Positions 37,190 through 56,483 of a stretch of DNA of 64,000 nucleotides are shown one piece after another. Each line of letters starts with the position of its first letter. Positions within the stretch are counted from its first letter, which is position 1. A program made the position numbers and the translations under genes. A model generated the notes under the pieces. The model was not told the origin of the DNA and made no database searches. It was given only the letters and a program-made list of their open reading frames with translations. This stretch comes from Watersipora subatra (taxonomy: Eukaryota > Bryozoa > Gymnolaemata > Cheilostomatida > Watersiporidae), in contig NC_088711.1 in assembly GCF_963576615.1 (NCBI RefSeq), positions 13,377,869 to 13,441,868 of the forward strand, written 5' to 3'.

Positions 37190-40100
37190 AGCAAATTTAG
37201 GAAAGAAGAGAAGAGAGAGAGTGGCCCCAGCCAACTACAAGTAAAGGATATCTAATTCTCAACAAACAAATGCTACAAACGACAAAGTGAAGGCCCTAAC
37301 CCAAAATGAGACATGTGCAACCTGTGAAGACACAAAGTGCTATGTCGTTGTAGGAGCAGGTAAAAAGCTACAAAGCTTAGAAACTGGTTTTAATTGGATT
37401 GAGAGTGATGTATGTCAGTTATGGTATCACAGTACATGGCAAGCTCTCAAAACTACTGATGTAAACACTATTACTAAACTAGCGATGAAATGTGTCAAAT
37501 GGTTTTGTAGTGAGTGTACTGAACTGTGATCCCCCAAATGTCTAAGCTGGGTGACATTGAAAAGATGATCATATCAATCGACACGAAATTTGATAACTAT
37601 TGTAAGTGATTTGTTAACAACTTGCCAAAAACATGAAACTTGCCCTACAAAAATCAACAGCAACAAATGCAATGCTTTCAGCCGAGTTAGAAAAAGCAAA
37701 CAAAAAAAAGAAAATCAAATGCATTACTGTATGATCTCTCTGAACAACAAACCGCTATGGAAGATGCGGAGGAGATGATGAAAAAAATATCTCTTCAAAA
37801 ACTTTGACAAGCCAATCTCTGCTTTCAGACTGGGTCAGAAGGAAAGTATGAAAAATTGACCTATTAAACACAAGTTTAGAGATGAAACAAAGAAATGGAA
37901 TTTCCTGAAAAGAGGTAACACCCTTCACACAAAACAAATATTCTGTAAATTAGATGTAAACAAAGGAACAAGCGACAAAGACTGCAAGCTCAGAGAAAAA
38001 ATTCGAGTTCTCAATGCTGGCAACAGCTTTACACAGTATCATATAAGAGATTTCAAATACAACAAAAAAACAAATCGGGAAACTGGGAAGCAGGGATGTA
38101 ATCCCTGCCGGCAAGTTGGGGCGGCTGCAAATGTTAGGCGACTAGTTATGAACACATGGGGGTTTGGGGGTGGTGTAAGCCCCCGAAGCTCTAGACCTTT
38201 TAAGCATCAACAACCCTCAAAGTATGCATAAATGTAATCAATTGTAAGCATCAAAATCTAAATAAATATATTGTTTATTGTTCATGGTTGGCAAAACCTT
38301 TTCTTTATTCAACGAACGATATAAAACTCATGACACTACTGATTTCTGTAGGAACCTTGACAGAACAAGAGCTATTACTTTTTTATTGCAATAGCTTTTG
38401 TTCTGTCAATGTGTCTATGGCAGAATCATTCACAACTGATTCTGTATCTATTTCAATATCTTTATATATGTGTAATGTTAGAAGATTATTTAGACGAGCC
38501 TGCCCATAGTGCTCCTCATCAATGTTTTGATTCGGTTATGGTAAGATAAGGAAAATGCAGGTTTGGGGGTCTTCTTCACACCTCCACTATAAGCAATAAA
38601 GTTCAGTTTCCAAGTCTTAACAAAGTCTCACAAGATCACTCATTTGGCGAAATCACCATGGTCCACGGAGACGATATAGAACGCTAGTAAATTAGTTATT
38701 GAAAATTCTAAGTGAAGGAGCTTAGACTAAAATTCTTAGTACTTAGCCGCTGAAAATCACTAAAAATTTGGGGCGGCTGAGCCGCCCCAGGAAATACTGG
38801 CCTGCTGGGAAGACGTGAAAACTGTAACAACATAAACAATAAGCCAGAGAAATCACTAAGCCTCTTTCTTATCAACTGTAGATCTGCTAATGGAAAAGCA
38901 ACCAAAACCACTGCCTTAACAAATGATTATGACATTACACTCTTGACTGAAACTCATATTGACTCATGTATAGGTAGCAAACATGTAATAGAATCACCTG
39001 GTTATGATTTAAATAGAAATGCACATGGCGAAGGAGTACTGATAGCTACAAAAAACTTGGTGCTACAAAACTCAACTTGAACACATGATTTAGAGATGGT
39101 TGTAATAATGCTGCCTCCAAATGCTGTATTATGTTGTTTATATCGTACCCACAGGTCGTTTTGAAATGTTGATGATATAAACTGTGTTCTCTCAGAAATC
39201 TACAAGAAATTCCCTAATCACAATACTGGAATTATCGGTAGCCTGAACCTCCCTGGCATAAATTACGAGAAAAGCTGTGCGTTAGCACACACTGCTCACA
39301 AATTGCTACACGAATAGTTTTTGAACCTGAATAGCAGAACTAAAAACATTCTTATCCACAAATATGCAGATCAAGGTGACATTCTAAAAAATGAATCATG
39401 TTCAACAAATGTGGAATAAGTTCTTAACAACTTTTAGTAAAGCTATTGATCTTGCTGTCTCAAAAAAACAATAAAATTAAGTACTGAACATCAACCACTC
39501 TGGTTCACTAGACGATAAGCTGCATATAAAGCATAGAAAACTCTACAAAACGTACAAATCAACTAGAAAGGTACTTCTTTCATAAGTGTAAAAAGCAGAG
39601 GCATACTAAAAAAAGGTATACAGAACTATGAAAAATAATTTCGTAGTGAACAAGCTGTGCAAACGACTTGAGATGGGTAATAGTGAGCCCTTCTATAAGT
39701 ACATTAGAAGAAAACAAAAAGATCGACACCCTATACCCAGCTTAAAGCTTAGTGATGGAAGTCTCACCAGTGATAATCTGCAGTGTGCCGAAGGGCTAAA
39801 TGAATATTTCCCCAGTCAGCTCTGAAATACTGAGAGTATAAGCGATCTGCCACTCCTACCGACCGACAACAACTCTTTAGAGATCAATCCGGACGGTATT
39901 ATCAAACTCATAAATGACATCCAAAATAATAAATTTCCCGGATCTGACCGTATATGAAGGTATGAACTCCTAAGAGACCCTGCATGAACAGCTGAATGGT
40001 TAGCATATATATCCTAAGAATCTATAGACAGAGGAGTGTTACCTCATCAGTGGAAATCTGCCATAGTTACCCCTATACACAAAAAGGAAATAGAAAAGAT

Positions 40101-40900
40101 TCGTGTAACTATAGACCGATCTCGTTAATGAGTATTCCACGCAAAATTCTAGAACATGTTGTTCTCTATTATCTCAACCAAACTGTAGATGCTGTGCCAT
40201 ATAACAGGCAATGCAGCGGTCTTAGTTGTAAAACCTAACTGTGTGCTACTTACCATAGTTTAGCAAAGGGATAAATGACCGCCCAAATGGTGTGTCGTGT
40301 AAAGTCAGTCTGCGGATAATACATTTCTTTAATCTGAGGTCAACAATGACAGAAAATCGCAATGCTTTTGAAGTTACATTGATCAACTCTGTGAACAGTC
40401 CATCAGAAGGAAAATGCCTTTCAATGTTGATGAATGTGAAGCTATGGTTTTCTGCATGGGACCAATGGATCAGCCAACCTATCCTTTGGGCGAGTTGGCA
40501 CACCGTGTAGTAACAGAAGCCTGATATCGTGGTATTCGGATGCAATCAAACCTAAGATTTGACAAACACATGAAAAAAAAGATCGGTTTCACCTCCAAGG
40601 TTCAAGGCTCTAGCAAATACTCCCTTCACAAATCACCTGAAAAGTACAAACTGTTAGCATACACCAGTCTATGTAGACCTGTTCTCGAGTATGGAGACAC
40701 TATGGAATCTTGCATACAAAACAACTGTCGATATGCTAGAAACAGTGTAAAACAAAGCTGTTCGCTTTATCCAAAACATTAAAGGCCGTCACGCCAGCTT
40801 TGATAGCGATGACTACTCTAGCCTAAATCTTGTACGTTATTCTATAGAACCGTATTTCATTACCCAACTGGGCCAAAAATCATAAAATATGTTTAAGGTG
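37190..40900 (+). mobile_element. Decayed CR1/L2-like LINE
   Basis: Parts in order: a PHD-like ORF1 finger at 37287-37529 (CATC, CQLWYH, WFCSEC, with some ligands replaced); an AP-endonuclease region from about 38850 (FLINCRSANGKATK, ITLLTETHID, GEGVLIATKN); an RT region at about 39630-40240 (VLPHQWKSAIVTPIHKKG, NYRPISLMS); and an RT tail at 40530-40790 (LLAYTSLCRPVLEYGD). Frameshifts and stops interrupt every region, the catalytic RT block near 40.2-40.5 kb is not readable, and a hAT-type element is inserted at 38091. ORF1 PHD fingers are known in CR1/L2-type LINEs. Boundaries are approximate. Confidence 0.8.
38091..38804. mobile_element. hAT-type non-autonomous element nested in the LINE
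   Basis: 714 bp flanked by the exact 8-bp duplication CTGGGAAG (38083-38090 and 38805-38812). The ends CAGGGATGTAATCCCTGCC and (reverse) CAGGCCAGTATTTCCTGG are imperfect inverted repeats; GGGGCGGCTG occurs near both ends, on the right within a GGGGCGGCTGAGCCGCCCC palindrome. CAGG ends plus an 8-bp duplication fit the hAT superfamily. The LINE reading resumes after it, so it inserted into an existing LINE copy. No transposase inside. Confidence 0.82.
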
Positions 40901-43900
40901 AAAGCACTTGGGCTACCGCTGAAGGGATCCAGTGATTGCGCCTACAAGACGTTACGCCTACAAAAGCTTACATCTACAAGTGATTTTGCCTCCAGGAGAT
41001 TATGCTTATAAGCTGCGAGATTATGCCTACGATAGGGTATTACGCCTGCTTAACTCTGTGTTATAAAATAAGGAATGACATGATGAATGTATATTTTGCA
41101 TGTGCGTGTGTGTAGATGTATGGCATAGGTAAAAAATATCTTTTGAGATAAGAATCCTTTCAATGCGAAAAATACATCAAAAAGTAAAGTACAATACAGC
41201 TAAAAATTATAGGTATATATAAGTATGTATACTGTATATATATACATGTACATATATAGTATACAACGTATATAGTATATACCGCATATGTATATACAGG
41301 CATGCGCACACACACTTTTAAGTAAGAAATAAAACACACAAATAAAAATGCCAAAAAGTATTAAATTGCATTGCTTGCTTATGTAATGATGAGGATGCAG
41401 AGCGATGTTCTCATTTTTATGGTCATCAAACAAAATATATAAATCTACCTTGAGTAGATTATTGGGATCATGGTAATTTTAACAGCTGTTCATTTACAAC
41501 AGAGTAAAAACTGATTTTCATAGTTAAAACCATATTTTTAATGAGTCATAAAGCAAAAATAGGTGAATGGATTTTTGAAGTCGCTAGTCTTATACATACA
41601 GACACATGTTGACAGCTGAGAATTTCTATTTACTATAAGCGGCCTATCGCAAAAAAGTGATACTCAATTGTCAGTCAATATATCATGGCAAAACTTTGGA
41701 GATGTTTGTCAATCTTCTATTGCCTATCATTATGTCCCACGCTTGCAAAAAGCCTCCTTCACAGCTGGTTGAGATCATCATTCATAAATTTATCACAGCG
41801 TTATTACAATATAACTTATCATAACTGAATTGTCTAGCATTTGTTGTCCGTGTTGAGGAGTTGCCAAATAATTATTAAAACAACTCTTGTGGTCAAGTTA
41901 ATTTAGGCCTATGGCTAGTATGTACGTATATTGTAAGCGGGTGGCAGCAGATAGGAAGCCAAAGGTAGAGAGACCTTTACTCTTTACCAAGTCTCTGCCG
42001 GAGTAAGCCCTGGTTCTCAGGCTATGAGTTATGCTGTTTGACAATTAAATTGTTTCTAAAAAGGATGGTTTGCTCAATTATATGCTAGTGTATCTATATA
42101 TACATTTTTAATATAGAGCCAAATAAATTTAATCGCAATAAATTGTTTGCCCTCTACACTCACATGTAATATAAAAAGGAATTTTGGCAGTCAAATTTTG
42201 TAGAATTGTTTCATCAATAGCCAAGACCTGGTAAATTAAATATATAAAAAGCTTTTAACTACAGCTTATACTTCAAATATATCAATTTTATTGCGGTATA
42301 CTCACTTATGTATATAATATAATATGCTAATTAATATAATAGACAGTTATTTAACAGGATGCTGACAAAAATATTGATAGATTGGAATCCACAAGAAGAG
42401 AAAGCGTCATAGCAAAGAAATCTTAATATGGAGATCTCGTAAGCCAACTGTTTTAACATAGACTTTCAATGTACAATTTAGAGGAATTACGCTAATTTTA
42501 CACTCGCTACAGTTCATATGCTAAATACACATTCTTGTAGTATTTTCACTCACTGAAGTTTTCTCCTCTCATCAATCGAATCAACAAAAATATTAGGAGT
42601 TTAAGATTTATTCCGCAAAAAAATACAAACATCCAGTATTGATTTGAATTGTTCAACTTTTTCATTCATCGCATATTAGCACCATCATGTCAGTGGTATA
42701 TCTTGAAATGGCAGCATTTGCATGTTCAATCACACATCATCATATATCTTTTTACTGACTGTTATTATCCTCACCCAATCGATAGATGTTCTGCAAAGTA
42801 GAAGGACATGACAAAGCAATATGTTCTAGAGAATATTGAAAAGTAACATTATGTAATTTACTTTGTCTAGCTTGATATACCAGAGAACATGCATATTGCT
42901 ATTACTATGATATTGCTATTCTTGTAATATGTATATATTGCAGGAAGGTGACTTCAAAAAGCAAGTGCCGTTGAAAAAACAGCATATTATTGCAAAATTT
43001 CAATAAACCGCAGGCTACATGAGAATATATTTAACCTTTCGGTTTTAATAAACAAGGTTGATCTTTTTGCAACATGACAACAAAAACTAATTCATTACTT
43101 GTTCAAGTTTATGGAAAGCCACCAAAGCCATATATAATGAACCAACGCATGGATTCCATTTTTTCTGGACCCAAGCTGTATACAGAGCGGTACAGACATT
43201 AAGATTTGCTATTCTATTCAAAGCTGACAGTAACATTACAAAGATCGTCAAATTTCTAGCCTTGCCTATTGCTTATTTTCTAGCCTTGCCTTAACACATA
43301 GAAGAATGTTGGACCAGGTTGGCGAACAAAGATGACAGACTTGAAGATTTTGCTTAATATATCAGGTCCAAGTGGATCACATCTGATAATTTATTACAAC
43401 GAATTGGTATGTCATAGCAATTGTATATACAATAGGTATAACGCTGTAGGCCTATACTATCTGGCCACCCACCTCATGGTCTCAGTTCACGTATCCTACA
43501 AGAACCCACAACGAGGTGGAAGAGTGGCACCGGCAGTTCAACCACAGAGCATTTAGCCATAAGGCCCAAATCCCTACAAATTAATTACAGAACCATCCAG
43601 AAGAGTTAAATTGACAGTAATCAATGCGAAACTCATATCAGCTAAGAAAATCACAAAAAGGACTGAGAAATCATCTAAGACAGTTTAGGGATGGCTGATG
43701 AAGCTATGGAGTGAGTATGATGAAGATGATACAACGACTGCCAGCCTAATTAAGACATGTAGGCATCTTGTTTATTATAATTATTTCAATTAATTTAAGT
43801 GATGAACTCTGAAAGCCGCTACCTAAGATTTGCAATTTAAATACTAGGCTACATTACATAGGTATTTATGTAAAATAGTAGTGTACAGCTTGCTACAAGG

Positions 43901-46900
43901 CATTGCTCTTCATACTTTACAGTTTTTAGCTAATTTTCACTGCTCAAAAGATAAATCTTTATTGCAATGTTACTAATGTTTAACACTATTAGACATACCC
44001 AACAAAACACAGTTTGAACTCAAGGCTCAATGTTTTGATCAATCAACCACCACAAAATAATAGTAACCATTAATAATATGTATATATCAAAAATATATAT
44101 TTTTGTTATACTATTTCTACTACTATGTATAAATTCACAAAAAATGAGACAATAAAACACCACAAGTGGCCAGAAGAATGAAATAATTTAGCAATAAAAC
44201 AAATATTTATTTGTTTATTAATTGCAAATAATTAGATTGTTTTGATTTTTTCATTCACCCACACTCGTTATACTTTTAACTTACTACAGGCAAACAGACC
44301 AATCCCAAACATATCGACATCAATACTAATTCACCACGAGTTGCAAATTATTAATAAATTACAAACTATTTATCAATAATAATTCGTAGTACAAAAATGG
44401 TAATCTTGCGCTAAGGTCGTGATAATCTTATCAGATGGAGAGCATTTACCAGAGCCTTGGTAATCTGAGCATACATCCAAGCCTTTTTATTCGTTCCGAG
44501 GAGCCACCAGTGGTAATATTAGCAGTGGTAGTAAAACAATGAGATAATAAGTTGATGTTTTTTATATTTACACGATTTTCGTTTCGATTGATGTATTACA
44601 TCTATCAGTAGTATATTTTTCAGCCAATGTACAGTGAAAACACTACTATTGCATTATTTCTTACTATTTTTATTCCATTATCTCTTTATTGATCAATCGG
44701 TAGGCAAATCTCCTTGACTGTAGACGTAATCTCTGGGCATTATAGACGTAACCTCCCACAATTCATAGACAAAACCTCTAGTTGCCGAACTTTTTTTATA
44801 GGCAAAACCTTTTGTAGCCGAATCGTCTTGTAGGCAAAATCTCTGTAAACCCTTCTGAAGTTCAAGGAAGCTAATATCAGTAATTTTGCTGCCGTTCTAG
44901 CTTCAGCGGAGACCACACTTATTTTTTGATATTCTTTAATTTGGTAAATCTTTAGCTATCAAATAGTTTAAGAGAAACAAATGGTACAATTTGTAGTTTA
45001 CATTTGCTATGTTTCTTATAGCACTATTTAAATTACCGGCATGTTACAAAACAGTTTAGGCCTTATTCGTATTACTGCTTGCATGGAATATCAAGTCTAA
45101 ATAAAATTTTAATCATTTGTTATGACAGACATATTTCTTTTATTATAAATTGTATAACTGTCTAGAAGTCTTTTCTCTTAGTCATCAGCTTAAACTTCTT
45201 AAACATTGTCCTAGTTCATCAGGCTTGAATTTGATTGGTATGCTTACATTAGATATGCCAATGTAGAAATCTTCAATAGTTACTAACTTGCATTTAGTGG
45301 CCTTACGGTATGTTTAGGCTTATTATTAGTTATGCTTCTATTTTAATATACCAAAATCATAAAATGTTAGACTGCACTTGAGAATAACATAATTTTGCTT
45401 AGCTTAGATATTAAAACAGTTGTTGTGCGTGTGAAGTATGTGCGTTTCCTAGTTGATACGATATTGCAATCCTTCAGCTCTAATTATCATTTTCTGCTCT
45501 AGCTCATATACTAAAATATTTTAATCATTACTCGCTAGGAGCACTACCAGAAATTGGTCTGAAGATTTCAGTCATGCTATATAACTGGCACCTTATTTGA
45601 TATGTCCTTTTAGTTGTTTTTTTGCTGTCAAAGTTTAGTTGTCATTTGGCAATGTACTATTACATAATTAGTTACCCTTTTGAGTATAGTTGCAGTTTTG
45701 TCATTGAATGTAATGCTCTGATCTACTCATAGTTCTTAGTGCCATAATATGTTTACAAAAATATTTTTAAATCCTACTCATCAACACTGATAGTTCCAAG
45801 ATTATTGCAGCATATTGGTCAACTACCAGAAATATCCAGTGCTACTGGGAATTGCATTGATAAATAATGTGTTCTTAGTATAAAAAACTATTAGAAAGAC
45901 GCAAATTTTTTTGTTGAACACAATTCTTTTTTGTGCACAATATTTTGTTCTGTCTCGAGTAAAAAAAAACAACCTTTTGTAAGTACCAACTCAAGGGTGC
46001 ATTTATACCTCAATATTAAAATAGCACCTGAGATGTGAGGCTAAAATTATCTTGAGCCTATTTTTCGGGAGCTTTTTTATTTGGCTGGTTAAAAAACATT
46101 TTAGTGGCTCAAACAAAAAAAACATAATTTTGAAAACCTTCATGGCTGTTATGAAGAAATGCTGCTGTGTCTTGTTGTCCTCACTAAATGTCCCTCTTTA
46201 TGGTTTGCTAGTCTCATTTGTGGTATTGTCACCGTCTCATTCCTGATACATTCATATTCTTATGCAACCTTTTGTTCTAAAGGTTCATTGGTTATTTATT
46301 GCCTCAAGAAAATTGTAGCGTCGAGAACTTGTCAATCACGCTAGTTTCTTGCCACGACGAGCTCTGGTGTGTGCCTGTGAATTTTTTGCCAATTTGAAAA
46401 ATTTGACAAGGTATAATCACACCTTTAAACAACCACTGTAAACGTGTACAAGTAAAAATGTTTACTAAAAAACAAAGTTACTCCATGTAGATTCTCTCAT
46501 TTTCAATGTTTTATCGTTCACATAGGCAAAACTTCAGTTAATTGGAATTGCATTCCCTTGAATTCTCTATGACTTATGGAGATTCTTAGTTATGGAAAAC
46601 ATCTTCCCCTGTGTCTCATCTACCGATTATACATGCAGTTGTTTCTATGAGATGTGACAAGAGCTTTCTTGTCACTAATCTTGTTCTAATGCAAAGCTTT
46701 AGTGCGTGTAGGTTTTTAAGTACCAAGATGGGAGCGCTTATGTTTAGTGCCAGTTAGTGTGGAAACTCCTATGGTAGCTTCAAAAAGGTTTAGCAACTCT
46801 ACTACGTAGTGTACCACATTGTTTTGATCTTGAGCTGTGTACAAATTTAAGCCTGATTCTCATATCGTCTGTGAGATCCCAGCGGCGATCTCGCACAACA

Positions 46901-47811
46901 AAACACTTGCGGTGCTAAGCTCGGCGGCTTATGTTTGCGTAAAACTACATCACTGATTATTGCGGAAAAATGACCGCTCACCATGCTGTATCGATAGTGC
47001 TGACCTTCACTTATACAGTGCATTTTGGAAATATTTTGCTTGCGGCTCTTTGCGAGAGTTGAGCAATGCTGAACTCTTGTGCTGACTCGGCGCATAGCTG
47101 CCCATTTCACTGCCGATAGCCCGGCAATCCTTCCACCGGCGTTTGCGGCTTACATAGGAGCCATGCTTTATAAATACTATAGTTCCAGTGCCGGGCAATA
47201 GCTGAAGTTGCTCTCATTTGTGCATAGAGACATTGCCTACCATCGTAAGAAGATGTTCCCAAATAAACATTCCCTATGACATTCCTATGCCAATATGTAC
47301 ATGTATTGGTTATATATGTATATGGTGGCTGATTTTTGCAAAATCAAACTAATGTGGAATTTAATAGTTTGTACAACTGAGACAACAACCATCGGCAAAA
47401 CTCGGCTCATAATTCTTGGCTTGAAATGCTGATTCATTATCAATTAGACTACACAGGTACTATTGCTCAGGTGTATAAATAATTACAACCAGTAGGAGGA
47501 GCTAACAAGCATGAAGGTTTAGACAAATAAGTTCATGTAGTATGTAGCTGCACATTAAATCTTTTCTTTTTTCATTTTCATTATCTTGCAAGTCTAATAG
47601 GAATTAACGGTTAGATATCCCCTTATGATTTTTGTGTGACGATTCATAAATGCTTACATTATTTCATCATCTCTAAAGGTGTTTGTTTATCCTAGAGCAG
47701 ATGCTTTTTAAGGTGTTCTGGTTTATTTGGTTTAGGCTAGGAAAATTGTGTTTCAAAGTGGTTTTGTGTGCAACATACAAACTTATCAGCCAGTCATTGT
47801 TGTATGTCTAG
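40901..47811. other. Gene-poor region upstream of the OSR1-type kinase gene
   Basis: No host gene supported. It contains AT microsatellite at 41210-41300, degenerate GCCTACAAGA-type repeats at about 40930-41055 and, inverted, at about 44700-44860, and a MULE remnant at about 43.46-43.77 kb. The stretch 46850-47200 is richer in GC with frames on the minus strand but no recognisable domain. The kinase promoter is presumably near the right end; the sequence TATGTCTAG just before its ATG looks like a splice acceptor, so a 5' UTR exon may lie upstream. Confidence 0.5.
43455..43775 (+). mobile_element. MULE-type transposase remnant
   Basis: A plus-strand frame around 43470-43585 reads WSQFTYPTRTHNEVEEWHRQ followed by FNHRAF, close to the RTNNxxEGWHxxLNxxA block seen near the end of MULE-type transposase proteins in many animals. 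Further along the same region, WLMKLWSEYDEDD and TTASLIK resemble the usual lightly conserved tail. Stops interrupt it. Only this C-terminal piece is seen. Confidence 0.5.
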
Positions 47812-55482
<7,671 letters not shown>

Positions 55483-56141
55483 GATTGAAGTAATCATCAT
55501 TGAATGATATGTCATACGTCTCTAAGACTTTACGGATGTATGAAATCATATTGGCCTATGCCCATTTTACATTGTTGCCATTTTATGGGTTGCATGCTAC
55601 CTTTTATCTCTATTGCTCCTTGGTATGGATTGTCCTTAACATTGATTTTAATTCTGACAACATTATCTTTAGCTCGATTTTAGTCTTGCTAAAGCTGTAT
55701 TTGTGCTCACACTATTTAGTATTACGTTACACACGAGCTTGTCTAACTTCTGTCTACTGTCTCCTGTACTTTTTAGGATATTTGTAATACAGCGCAGTAG
55801 ATTACTTGCTGACACCTACCGACAACTCCTTAACTTAATTGTTTTTGTGGTTTGACTTTGATCACACTTGACACAGGGTAATGTGACTCCATGTACATGT
55901 AAATGTGTAACCATGAAACCATAAAATATTGTTTGATACGCTTTTAGAATAATGTGGAGATATTTAATGTCTATGGGCTCAGGTGTGTTTATTGCAAAAC
56001 TACCTAATTCTGAAAGAAAGTCAGAATGTCTTATTAGATGCACTAATGAGCTCTAATAGGTATGTTCCAAATGTTTGTTGATTTATTTTCCAGATGTGAA
56101 TATGATGATTATGCATGCAAAGTCGACTTGAAAATTGGTAA

Positions 56142-56147
56142 AATAAA
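56142..56147 (+). terminator. Candidate poly(A) signal of the kinase gene
   Basis: AATAAA about 660 bases after the kinase stop and about 340 bases before the stop of the convergent calcyphosin-like gene. Plausible by position only. Confidence 0.4.
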
Positions 56148-56483
56148 ATTTTAAGTTTTCTGTTATTGTACATCAGATTTGTTCGACGAAGAGAAGAAGC
56201 CTTAATGTAAGTTATTAAGGTTCACTTGATGCAAGCAACATAAGACTAACATTCTATGAGGGACAACCTCCGTGATCAAGGCAAACAAATCCAACAGAAT
56301 CATTAAAAAGCCTTTAATAACCTTAATACTGATGAAAAAGTAGAGCTAAACAAATACAATAATTGTAATTAATTCATACACTAAATTGATCGAGTTAACT
56401 AAAAAAATTGATGACATTTTGCAATTGATTTGATTACAAGTATAAATTTGCTCCCCTTATATTAGCCTTAAAGCCAAACTAGC

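Noticed and set aside
46847-47198. Two overlapping minus-strand frames of 63-87 codons
   Set aside because: Relatively GC-rich sequence gives open frames, but no domain, splice sites or similarity to a known family is visible.
55500-55787. 95-codon frame after the kinase stop
   Set aside because: Low-complexity hydrophobic translation in the presumed 3' UTR; no acceptor or domain.
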